Below are positions 1 through 5,759 of a DNA stretch of 9,690 nucleotides, in pieces; the first letter of the stretch is position 1, and each line of letters opens with the position of its first letter. The stretch covers positions 1 to 9,690 of the forward strand of contig JANNBJ010000042.1 of assembly GCA_031385325.1 (NCBI GenBank). Direction: 5' to 3'. Origin of the DNA: SYFY01 sp031385325 (lineage in GTDB: Bacteria > Pseudomonadota > Gammaproteobacteria > Pseudomonadales > Azotimanducaceae). A program made the position numbers and the translations under genes. Below the pieces are notes generated by a model that saw only the letters and a list, made by a program, of their open reading frames with translations, did not search any database and was not told where the DNA came from.

Positions 1-74
1 GCAGCTATGATGCGGCCAGTGCGAAGCTTGCCCTTGAAAGGACGTTGACCTTTTTCAACGAGCACATCGGATAG
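1..74 (+). CDS. Dienelactone hydrolase family protein, C-terminal fragment
   Basis: Partial gene cut by the left window edge. Only the last 23 residues are visible, read from base 3 to the TAG at 72-74, beginning SYDAASAKLALERTLTFF and ending NEHIG. The pattern of a Tyr-Asp/Asn-x-Ala-Ala segment, then a basic 'RTL-x-FF' helix with a closing His just before the stop, is typical of the C-terminus of dienelactone hydrolase family alpha/beta hydrolases. The catalytic Cys/Ser, Asp and His all lie outside the window, so activity cannot be judged. It precedes the TonB operon on the same strand by about 390 bases and is probably a separate transcription unit. The family call rests on a short tail and is tentative; that the reading frame is coding is more secure. 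Confidence 0.55.
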   Translation, partial: SYDAASAKLALERTLTFFNEHIG

Positions 75-169
75 ATCGCGTAATGGAGCCTGATCTGTTT
101 TCGAAGGCGTCGCAGCGAAATGGGATTCCCGTAATTGTCAGCGTTTTACATCATCCGGTGCGGCCTTGC

Positions 170-198
170 TTGACATCGCCAAACCGTTTGATGATGCT
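170..198 (+). promoter_or_regulatory. Candidate sigma-70 promoter of the TonB operon
   Basis: A perfect -35 hexamer TTGACA lies at 170-175. With a 17-base spacer, the -10 position at 193-198 reads GATGCT, which keeps the important A at position 2 and T at position 6 but matches only 3 of 6 overall. Transcription would begin near 205. The weak -10 is compatible with a regulated promoter. The palindrome at 189-203 covers it. This is a sequence-only prediction. Confidence 0.4.
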
Positions 199-203
199 CA
201 TCA
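189..203. promoter_or_regulatory. Fur-box-like palindrome overlapping the -10
   Basis: TGATGATGCTCATCA matches the 7-1-7 Fur consensus TGATAAT-N-ATTATCA at 11 of 14 positions (6/7 in the left half, 5/7 in the right). It sits inside a longer near-perfect inverted repeat at 185-207 with one G-T mismatch and a 3-base centre. It overlaps the predicted -10 of the promoter that would drive a TonB operon, which is where a Fur repressor site is expected. The same dyad could instead be a hairpin at the 3' end of the upstream gene, but no T-tract follows it. Confidence 0.42.
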
Positions 204-237
204 GACGCTAAGGGGAGCGGGATAATTCGTCGAGTGC

Positions 238-265
238 GAGGTGATATGCAGCTGGATATCACTTC
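238..265. repeat. Inverted repeat, 10-bp arms, in the operon leader
   Basis: GTGATAT at 241-247 is mirrored by ATATCAC at 256-262. The arms extend to 238 and 265 with one G-T pair, enclosing 8 bases (GCAGCTGG). The spacing does not fit the CRP pattern TGTGA-N6-TCACA. It could be an operator for an unidentified dimeric regulator or a stem-loop in the leader RNA. Confidence 0.45.
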
Positions 266-315
266 CACTCCGTTTCCAGCATCACTCCAAGTTCGCGTTA
301 GCAATCAGGAGAGGT

Positions 316-331
316 CGCCTTCGCGAAGGCG
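316..331. repeat. Perfect 16-bp palindrome in the operon leader
   Basis: CGCCTTCGCGAAGGCG is self-complementary over its whole length and GC-rich. In RNA it would form a compact hairpin with a CGCG loop. Only three T residues follow (332-334), so it is at best a weak terminator or attenuator. It may equally be a protein-binding site. Confidence 0.4.
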
Positions 332-466
332 TTTGTAAGCAATCGAATTCGTTTCCAGAACACCGTGATATGGCAAATTTGGATGCTATTGATGGAAATG
401 CTATGGCTCGGCAGGAGCTGGAAAACGAGAAGTACCACTACACCCGTAGGACCTGTAGGACACCAC

Positions 467-1243
467 ATGAGTAAGCACACCCGAAATCTTGCGCAAGCGT
501 TCGCTCTGGGCTTGAGTCTGATCGTCATTGGTGCGGCGAACGCTGCCACCTTGAACGATATTTTCGCCGCGACCAAATCGATCAACGACGAGGCAAAGCG
601 GTCACAGGCCAAGATCGATGCACTGACTGAAGAGACCCGTGATCTGCTCGGCGAGTACAAGACCGTGCTCAAGGAGATCGAAGGGCTGCAGGTTTACAAC
701 AGCCAGCTGCAGAAGCAGATCGATAATCAATCCACGGAAATGAGAGAACTCAGTACGAGCATCGATCAGGTGACGTTGATCGAAAGACAGATCACCCCAT
801 TCATGTTGCGCATGATCGATGGCCTTGAGCAGTTCATCTCTTTGGATTTGCCGTTTTTGCTGGAGGAGCGAAACAAACGCGCACAGGAACTTCGGTTGAT
901 GCTGGAACGGGCGGACGTCGCGGTGTCTGAGAAGTTTAACCAGGTGTTTCGTGCTTACCAGATCGAAAATGAATACGGCCGCACGATGGAATCCTATTCG
1001 GAGACCATCAACCTGGATGGCGCAGAGCGAAAAGTGGATATCCTCAAGATTGGTCGCGTGGTCCTCGCGTATCAGACGCTGGACGGGGAGTCCACCGGCA
1101 TCTGGAACAAAGTGAAGAAGACTTGGGAGCCTCTTTCTGATGATTACGCGCAGTCCGTGCGCAAAGGTATCAAGATGGCACGCAAGCAATTGGCCGTGGA
1201 TTTGGTCACGATGCCAGTAACCGGTCCGGAGGCAGCAGAGTGA
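467..1243 (+). CDS. DUF3450 periplasmic protein of the TonB2-type operon
   Basis: Predicted 258-residue exported protein of the DUF3450 family, whose biochemical role is not established. ATG 467 is chosen because AGGA (457-460) sits 6 bases upstream and because translation from it gives a clean signal peptide: basic N-terminus, hydrophobic core at residues 10-24 and an Ala-Asn-Ala cleavage site after residue 26. An upstream in-frame ATG at 365 would bury that signal. Residues about 38-105 are Glu/Lys/Gln-rich and read as a long coiled coil. The family signature follows: 'DLPFLLEER' (127-135), 'EKFNQVFRAYQIENEYGRT' (155-173) and a Tyr/Trp-rich C-terminal part with 'GIWNKVKKTWEPL'. The gene opens the operon and its stop overlaps the start of the next gene (GTGA), implying translational coupling. 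DUF3450 genes precede ttpC-type ExbB genes in Vibrio TonB2 clusters, so an accessory role in the periplasmic face of the energy-transducing complex is a reasonable inference. Confidence 0.88.
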   Translation: MSKHTRNLAQAFALGLSLIVIGAANAATLNDIFAATKSINDEAKRSQAKIDALTEETRDLLGEYKTVLKEIEGLQVYNSQLQKQIDNQSTEMRELSTSIDQVTLIERQITPFMLRMIDGLEQFISLDLPFLLEERNKRAQELRLMLERADVAVSEKFNQVFRAYQIENEYGRTMESYSETINLDGAERKVDILKIGRVVLAYQTLDGESTGIWNKVKKTWEPLSDDYAQSVRKGIKMARKQLAVDLVTMPVTGPEAAE

Positions 1244-2718
1244 AAATAAGACAGACATTGGCAGCGGCAAGCCTCGCACTATTGGCTCAGTTTGGTTTTG
1301 CTGAAGAAGCCCCCGCGCCAGCCGCAGCCCCAGCTTCGGCGGGTGACCTGAAGGTTGTACCTCAAAGTTCCTTGGATGGCCTGCTTGAGGCAGTACGTCA
1401 GGCCAAAGTGGTTGAGTCCCGCGAACATGCGAATCGGGAAGCCCAGTTCGGACGGGACAAAGCTCAACAAGGTCGATTGCTGGGTGAAGTCCGTGGGCAA
1501 CGCGCCGCTCAGGAAGCGCGCTCAGAACGCCTCGAAACCACTTTCGAGGAAAACGAAGCCAAGATTGGCGATCTGCAGGAAGCGCTCGACAAGCGTCTGG
1601 GCTCATTGCGGGAACTGTTTGGCGTACTGCAGCAGGTTGCAGGAGATACTCGCGGGGTGTTTGAAGGCTCCCTCATATCCAGCCAGTTCCCTGACCGAGG
1701 TGAGTGGTTGGGCGAACTTGCCAAGAAAATGGGCAAGTCCAGTCAACTTGCAACCATTGAAGAAATGGAGCGTCTGTGGTTCGAACTACAGCGCGAGGCC
1801 ACCGAATCTGGCCGCATCGTCAAGTACAACACGACAGTCCAGCTTCTGAATGGGGAAAAGGCTGAGAAGCCTGTCGTGCGAGTAGGCTCTTTCGTTATCG
1901 CGGCCGAAAACGGATATCTTCAATTCGATCCTGTGACCAAGTCTCTGGTCGAGCTTGGGCGACAACCTTCTGGTCAATACACCGGCACGACAGCAGATTT
2001 GCTTCAGGCAGCGTCCGGCGAAGTAACCGAATTTGGCTTGGACCCAACCCGCGGTTCGCTGCTCGCGTTGCAGGTTGACAGGGATACCTGGGGAGATCGC
2101 ATCGGCTCCATGATGGGCGGCATCAGCAAGGGCGAGTGCTGGTTACCATGGTGTGATGGCCAGGGACAGGAAGTAGGTGCAGTGATTATCGTCATCGGTA
2201 TTCTCGGAATAATGTTGGCCATCGAAAGATGGATTACGCTCACATTGGTCAGTAACAAAGTTCAGGCACAGAAGAAGAGTTCCACTGCGAGAGCAGACAA
2301 CCCACTAGGCCGAGTGCTTCGGGTGTACGAAGAAAACAAGGACGTCGACGTTGAAACACTGGAGCTGAAACTTGGTGAAGCCATACTCAACGAACAACCG
2401 AAAGTGACCAAGTGGATCAACCTTATCCAGGTGATTTCTGTAGTGGCCCCATTGCTTGGGTTGCTGGGAACGGTTACAGGTATGATCTTTACTTTCCAGC
2501 AGATCACGTTGTTCGGCACGGGAGACCCGAAGGTTATGGCGGGCGGTATCTCGGAGGCACTCGTCACAACCGTAGAGGGACTGGTTGTTGCGATTCCGAC
2601 AACACTTCTATATGCCGTGGTCGCTGCACAATCCAGAGGCATCATGCATGTACTGGAAGAGCAGAGCGCAGGCCTGATCGCCGAGCATGCTGAACGCAGC
2701 GGTCAGCCTCTCGGCTGA
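1240..2718 (+). CDS. ttpC: TtpC-like long ExbB/TolQ-family proton channel protein
   Basis: A 492-residue MotA/TolQ/ExbB-family inner-membrane protein with a large periplasmic N-terminal extension. This is the architecture of TtpC, which Vibrio TonB2 systems need in addition to ExbB2, ExbD2 and TonB2. It starts with GTG at 1240, with GGAGG (1228-1232) 7 bases upstream, and overlaps the DUF3450 stop by 4 bases. Residues 1-21 form a signal peptide ending Phe-Ala. Residues about 45-125 are a charged coiled coil, and 150-285 a globular periplasmic part including 'DPTRGSLLAL'. Membrane segments lie at about 312-336, 393-420 and 440-466. The second holds GLLGTVTGM (407-415), with T411 matching ExbB T148 of E. 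coli. The third holds GISEALVTT (436-444), with E439 and T444 matching E176 and T181. Two cysteines, C300 and C305 (CWLPWC), lie just before the first membrane segment in what looks like a short insertion. It probably joins the short ExbB in a mixed channel. Confidence 0.88.
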   Translation: MKIRQTLAAASLALLAQFGFAEEAPAPAAAPASAGDLKVVPQSSLDGLLEAVRQAKVVESREHANREAQFGRDKAQQGRLLGEVRGQRAAQEARSERLETTFEENEAKIGDLQEALDKRLGSLRELFGVLQQVAGDTRGVFEGSLISSQFPDRGEWLGELAKKMGKSSQLATIEEMERLWFELQREATESGRIVKYNTTVQLLNGEKAEKPVVRVGSFVIAAENGYLQFDPVTKSLVELGRQPSGQYTGTTADLLQAASGEVTEFGLDPTRGSLLALQVDRDTWGDRIGSMMGGISKGECWLPWCDGQGQEVGAVIIVIGILGIMLAIERWITLTLVSNKVQAQKKSSTARADNPLGRVLRVYEENKDVDVETLELKLGEAILNEQPKVTKWINLIQVISVVAPLLGLLGTVTGMIFTFQQITLFGTGDPKVMAGGISEALVTTVEGLVVAIPTTLLYAVVAAQSRGIMHVLEEQSAGLIAEHAERSGQPLG

Positions 2719-2751
2719 TCGTTGATCTGACGCCGCAGGAGGCAAGTCGCT

Positions 2752-3267
2752 ATGCAGGATATCTATCGGACCATCATGTCATTCATGGACCTTGGTGGTG
2801 ATGTGCTTTGGTGGATAGCTGCGCTCACGTTCATGATGTGGATCCTCATCATCGAAAGGATGGTGTATTTCCGTACTGAACATCGTGACGTTATCCGCAC
2901 GGCCACCGAAGAGTGGGAGCGACGACCAGAACGAAAATCCTGGACTGCGCATCAAGTGCGGGAAAGGTTGATATCCGAAGCATCAGAACGAATAACCGGA
3001 ACGCTGCCGTTGATACAGACCTGCGTGATGTTGTGTCCGCTGCTGGGTTTGCTGGGGACGGTTACGGGAATGATCCTGGTATTCGATGCGATGGCCACAG
3101 CCGGTGGAAACGCTCGATCTATGGCTGCCGGTGTATCCCAGGCCACAATTCCGACCATGGCTGGGATGATTGCTTCGCTGTCGGGATTGTTTGCGCAGAC
3201 TTTTTTGAAAGAGAAGATCGAGCGTGAATGCGAACTGTTTGAAGATCATCTCACTTTGGACCACTAA
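2752..3267 (+). CDS. exbB: ExbB proton channel subunit, short form (ExbB2 type)
   Basis: A 171-residue MotA/TolQ/ExbB-family membrane protein that should build the pentameric channel around ExbD and pass proton-motive force to TonB. The start is fixed by a strong AGGAGG (2737-2742), 9 bases before the ATG and 33 bases after the ttpC stop. Membrane segments are at about 18-38, 88-112 and 130-152, with a short cytoplasmic loop (41-85) between the first two. It is shorter than E. coli ExbB (244 residues), as usual for TonB2-type ExbB. The second segment carries GLLGTVTGM (99-107), with T103 at the E. coli T148 position. The third reads GVSQATIPT (127-135). Thr135 matches T181, but Gln130 stands where E. 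coli has Glu176 and where the neighbouring long homologue keeps Glu. This suggests the two ExbB homologues are not interchangeable. Confidence 0.9.
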   Translation: MQDIYRTIMSFMDLGGDVLWWIAALTFMMWILIIERMVYFRTEHRDVIRTATEEWERRPERKSWTAHQVRERLISEASERITGTLPLIQTCVMLCPLLGLLGTVTGMILVFDAMATAGGNARSMAAGVSQATIPTMAGMIASLSGLFAQTFLKEKIERECELFEDHLTLDH

Positions 3268-3274
3268 CTGACTT

Positions 3275-3303
3275 GTGCCAGAAGATCTAATTGTTTCTGG
3301 CGC
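3275..3303 (+). repeat. Stem-loop between exbB and exbD
   Basis: GCCAGAA (3277-3283) pairs with TTCTGGC (3295-3301). One outer G-U (3276/3302) and one outer G-C (3275/3303) pair extend it to a 9-base-pair stem with an 11-base loop. It fills most of the 52-base gap between exbB and exbD and ends just before the exbD ribosome-binding region. No T-tract follows, so it is not a standard terminator. An mRNA stability or processing element that sets subunit ratios is possible. Confidence 0.5.
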
Positions 3304-3319
3304 TCGGGGGTAGAGAGCA

Positions 3320-3724
3320 GTGCTCAAGAAAAGACGTAAGCAAGGTGGTAGCCAGGACGGTGACATCAATCTGACTCCCATGCTTGATGTTGTGTTCATC
3401 ATGCTTATCTTTTTTATCGTGACGGCAACGTTCATCAAACGGGCTGGAATTGATGTGATACGACCGGAGGCGATGACTTCAGATCAGAAACCAACAGTAA
3501 GCGTCCTCGTGGCAATTGGCGAGAAGGGTGATATCTGGATCGATAGTCAGAAGGTGGATGCGCAAAGCGTTCGCCTCCATATTGAGAAACTCCACGCTGA
3601 GAACCCCAAGGGAAGCATGGTCATCCAGTCGGATCGGAAAGCAAAATATGAAGTCCTTCTGAGCGTGCTGAACGCAGCGCGTGGTGCCGGCTTGACCGAA
3701 GTCGCAATTTCTACCGAAGCGTAG
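3320..3724 (+). CDS. exbD: ExbD biopolymer transport protein
   Basis: A 134-residue ExbD/TolR-family protein, the usual length for the family. It is a single-span inner-membrane subunit that sits inside the ExbB ring and couples proton flow to TonB. The order is a basic cytoplasmic N-terminus (KKRRK), the 'DINLTPMLDVVFIMLIFF' family motif (15-32) and a membrane segment at about 22-42. The essential Asp is D23, matching D25 of E. coli ExbD. A periplasmic domain (45-134) ends in the usual 'AARGAGLTEVAIST'. The start is GTG at 3320, needed to include the full N-terminal motif. Its ribosome binding site is poor (GGGGG at 3306-3310 or GAGAG at 3313-3317), and the stem-loop lies directly upstream. 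Both features would lower translation relative to exbB, consistent with the smaller ExbD:ExbB ratio known for these complexes. Confidence 0.92.
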   Translation: MLKKRRKQGGSQDGDINLTPMLDVVFIMLIFFIVTATFIKRAGIDVIRPEAMTSDQKPTVSVLVAIGEKGDIWIDSQKVDAQSVRLHIEKLHAENPKGSMVIQSDRKAKYEVLLSVLNAARGAGLTEVAISTEA

Positions 3725-3734
3725 GAGAGGCCAA

Positions 3735-4337
3735 ATGTTGCGTTATCTGTTAGGCATTCTCATCAGTGCGATCATTACGATTGCGTTGTTTTACCTGATG
3801 CAGGTTTTGATCGCCAATGACGAGAGTGTCCTCGAACAAGGGAGCCGAGTCAGGATTACCGACTTTGTTCGTGTCGAGGACGATCAAGATCTGCAACTCA
3901 AGGTTCGTAAGCCAAAACCGCCACCGCCACCGGACGAACCACCACCGAATGCCCCCAAACAATCGTTCGATTCATCTGGGACTGCCCAAGGCGTGGACAT
4001 TGGGGCGGTGGAAGTAAAAGTCGATATGAACGTTGGTGGCACAGGTGGCTTCAGTTCAGATGGGGAATACCTGCCGATCGTCAAAGTGGCGCCGGTTTAT
4101 CCTCGAAGAGCACAGACCCGTGGCATCGAGGGTTATGTGATTCTGGAGTTTGTGGTAACAAGAACCGGAGCCGTACGAGATCCAGTGGTGATCGAAGCGA
4201 ATCCACCAGGTATATTTGATAGTGCAGCGACGCAAGCCGCCCTTAAGTTCAAGTACAAACCAAAGGTCGTGGATGGCGAACCCATTGATGTAGCGGGTGT
4301 TCGTAACCGAATTACCTTCGAGCTGGAGGATGGCTAA
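3735..4337 (+). CDS. tonB: TonB energy transducer (TonB2 type)
   Basis: A 200-residue TonB-family protein anchored in the inner membrane that contacts the TonB box of outer-membrane receptors. The ATG is preceded by AGGAGAGG (3723-3730) and lies 10 bases after the exbD stop. The N-terminal membrane anchor is residues 4-26. A short linker includes KPKPPPPPDEPPPNAPK (59-75). A Gly-rich stretch (98-110) precedes the TonB C-terminal domain at about 112-200, which has the YP pair (122-123), 'GIEGYVILEF' (130-139) and 'AALKFKYKP' (168-176). It is shorter than E. coli TonB (239 residues), mainly through the proline linker. The membrane anchor contains no histidine, unlike E. coli TonB with its functional His20. 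Its place after exbB and exbD and before a TPR gene matches Vibrio tonB2 clusters. Confidence 0.92.
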   Translation: MLRYLLGILISAIITIALFYLMQVLIANDESVLEQGSRVRITDFVRVEDDQDLQLKVRKPKPPPPPDEPPPNAPKQSFDSSGTAQGVDIGAVEVKVDMNVGGTGGFSSDGEYLPIVKVAPVYPRRAQTRGIEGYVILEFVVTRTGAVRDPVVIEANPPGIFDSAATQAALKFKYKPKVVDGEPIDVAGVRNRITFELEDG

Positions 4338-4338
4338 G

Positions 4339-5667
4339 ATGGATACGCTGAGAGCCAGCAAATTACTGTTGGCGTTACTCCTGAATTTGTCGTTGTTGGT
4401 AGGGAGCAGTTTTAGTGAAACCGTCTTCGCTGCAGACGCGAAAGCTGCTGCTCAGCCGGCGAAGCCGACGCGTAAAGTGCCGACCATCAGTGAACAGGTG
4501 TTCAAGAAGCTTGGTGAGGCGCAGGAACTGATCGATGGGAAGAACTACAACGACGCTATTTCCGGACTCTTGAGCATCGTTGATGCTCGCAAATACAACA
4601 CCAACGAAAAGGGTCAGATCCACAACATGCTCGGATTCGCGTACTACTCGAAAGAGGATTACCCGAACTCCCTGAAGCACTACAAGATTGTCGCGGAAAT
4701 AGGTGAGGGGGTTCCAGAGGGCCTCGAGACCACAACGCTTTATACAATTGCTCAGCTTAGTTTCGTTGCTGAACGTTATCAGGACGCGCTGAAGTACATG
4801 CAGATCTGGATCAGCAAGGCGAACAACCCTGGCTACGATCCCTACATCTTCATGGGGCAGGTGTACTACACCATGAAAGATTATGGCAACGCGACGAAGA
4901 TGATTGAGAAGGGCATCGAAGTGGCACGTCAACGTGGCACACCGATGAAAGAACAGTGGCTGGCGCTGTTGAACTATCTTTACTACGAGCAGGAAAACTG
5001 GCCGAAGGTGGTCTCGACGCTGGAGGAGTTGATTGCGTATTGGCCAAAAAACGCCTATTGGATGCGCCTGGCAGGAATCTACGGTCAGATCGGTAAAGAG
5101 AAAGAGCAGTTATGGGCCATGCAGGCCGCTCATGCCGGGAAGTTTCTGGAAAAATCAGGTGACTATACCAACCTCGCGGGTCTGCTGATGCAGGAAGAAA
5201 TTCCTTACAAGGCATCAAAGATCATGAAGGAAGGATTGGACAAAAAGGTCATCGTCCGAGATGCCAGAACGCTACAAAACTACGGTCAGGCATTGCAAAT
5301 CGCTGGTGATACCCAACCGGCTATCAAGGTCTTCGAAGAAGCTGGTGGCTTGTCGGACGACGGAAAAATATACGAACGCCTCGCCAATCTTTACCTGGAT
5401 GAAGACAAGAATGAACAGTGTATTACTGCTGCTAGCCGAGCGATCCAGAAAGGTGGGTTGAGAGCGGTAACAGGCGTCTACACAGTTCGTGGAATGTGCC
5501 AGTACAACAATGGGGAGTATGCGGCTGCGACAGGATCATTCGCCTCCTGCAACACTGAAGCCCGGCGAATCAATGATACGACCCATATTCGTATCTGCTC
5601 GCAGTGGATTCAGTTCATCGAAAAAGATGCCGAGCGCCGCCGGATACTGAAAGAATCGGGCGCATAA
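4339..5667 (+). CDS. TPR-repeat exported protein of the TonB2-type operon
   Basis: A 442-residue tetratricopeptide-repeat protein, last gene of the operon. ATG 4339 is preferred because GGAGG (4325-4329) stands 9 bases upstream. An alternative in-frame ATG at 4330 directly abuts that Shine-Dalgarno sequence. The chosen start is 1 base past the tonB stop, so translation is probably coupled. Residues 6-25 are strongly hydrophobic and followed by a Val-Phe-Ala site (29-31), indicating export. Helical repeats run from about 55 to 430, with recognisable TPR-like units near 92-125 (LGFAYYSKEDYPNSLKHY), 133-165, 168-200, 311-336 and 343-370. The C-terminal part contains four cysteines (361, 387, 404, 420), which could form disulfides in the periplasm. 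A TPR gene at this place is a recurring feature of TtpC/TonB2 clusters. Its partner is unknown; a scaffold for TonB or DUF3450 is an inference. Confidence 0.87.
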   Translation: MDTLRASKLLLALLLNLSLLVGSSFSETVFAADAKAAAQPAKPTRKVPTISEQVFKKLGEAQELIDGKNYNDAISGLLSIVDARKYNTNEKGQIHNMLGFAYYSKEDYPNSLKHYKIVAEIGEGVPEGLETTTLYTIAQLSFVAERYQDALKYMQIWISKANNPGYDPYIFMGQVYYTMKDYGNATKMIEKGIEVARQRGTPMKEQWLALLNYLYYEQENWPKVVSTLEELIAYWPKNAYWMRLAGIYGQIGKEKEQLWAMQAAHAGKFLEKSGDYTNLAGLLMQEEIPYKASKIMKEGLDKKVIVRDARTLQNYGQALQIAGDTQPAIKVFEEAGGLSDDGKIYERLANLYLDEDKNEQCITAASRAIQKGGLRAVTGVYTVRGMCQYNNGEYAAATGSFASCNTEARRINDTTHIRICSQWIQFIEKDAERRRILKESGA

Positions 5668-5716
5668 CGATCTGGTATTCATGCGCTTCGAGTTAAGGTC
5701 TGCCTGACGACACAAG

Positions 5717-5745
5717 ACGGTGCTACCAAGGCACCGTTTTCTTTT
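5717..5745 (+). terminator. Intrinsic terminator after the TonB operon
   Basis: ACGGTGC (5717-5723) and GCACCGT (5731-5737) form a perfect 7-base-pair GC-rich stem with a 7-base loop, followed by TTTTCTTTT at 5737-5745. This is a textbook rho-independent terminator 50 bases after the TPR stop. The T-tract ends only 14 bases before the ribE start codon, so the same structure lies in the path of any transcript entering ribE from upstream. Confidence 0.85.
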
Positions 5746-5759
5746 CGGGACGTATATTG

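Larger units (their letters stand above)
75..466. other. Intergenic leader region upstream of the TonB operon
   Basis: About 390 bases with no convincing gene. Short open frames exist here (for example 83-211, 42 codons), but none has a good ribosome binding site or recognisable product. The stretch contains a likely promoter, a Fur-like palindrome and two further inverted repeats, each listed separately. It also carries a 7-base direct repeat, ATGCTAT, at 383-389 and 398-404. If transcription starts near 205, the mRNA has an untranslated leader of roughly 260 bases. That is long for a simple operon and leaves room for RNA-level control. Confidence 0.6.

Noticed and set aside
185..207. Hammerhead-like CTGATGA core on the - strand of the leader dyad
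   Set aside because: The required GAAA segment and the flanking stems are missing; the match is a by-product of the palindrome.
83..211. 42-codon open frame in the operon leader
   Set aside because: No ribosome binding site or family resemblance, and it runs through the promoter dyad.
241..262. CRP/FNR binding site
   Set aside because: GTGA and TCAC are 14 bases apart instead of the spacing required for these regulators.
365..466. Longer N-terminus for the DUF3450 protein starting at ATG 365
   Set aside because: It would place 34 Trp/Met-rich residues in front of a proper signal peptide, whereas ATG 467 has a good Shine-Dalgarno sequence.
602..1606. 334-codon open frame on the - strand, antisense to the DUF3450 and ttpC-like genes
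   Set aside because: It spans two genes with clear family signatures on the + strand, its product is Arg/His/Leu/Pro-rich with no recognisable motif, and no ribosome binding site precedes it.
5753..5758. TATATT as -10 box of a ribE promoter
   Set aside because: It lies directly before the ATG, would start transcription inside the gene, and has no -35 because the terminator occupies that place.
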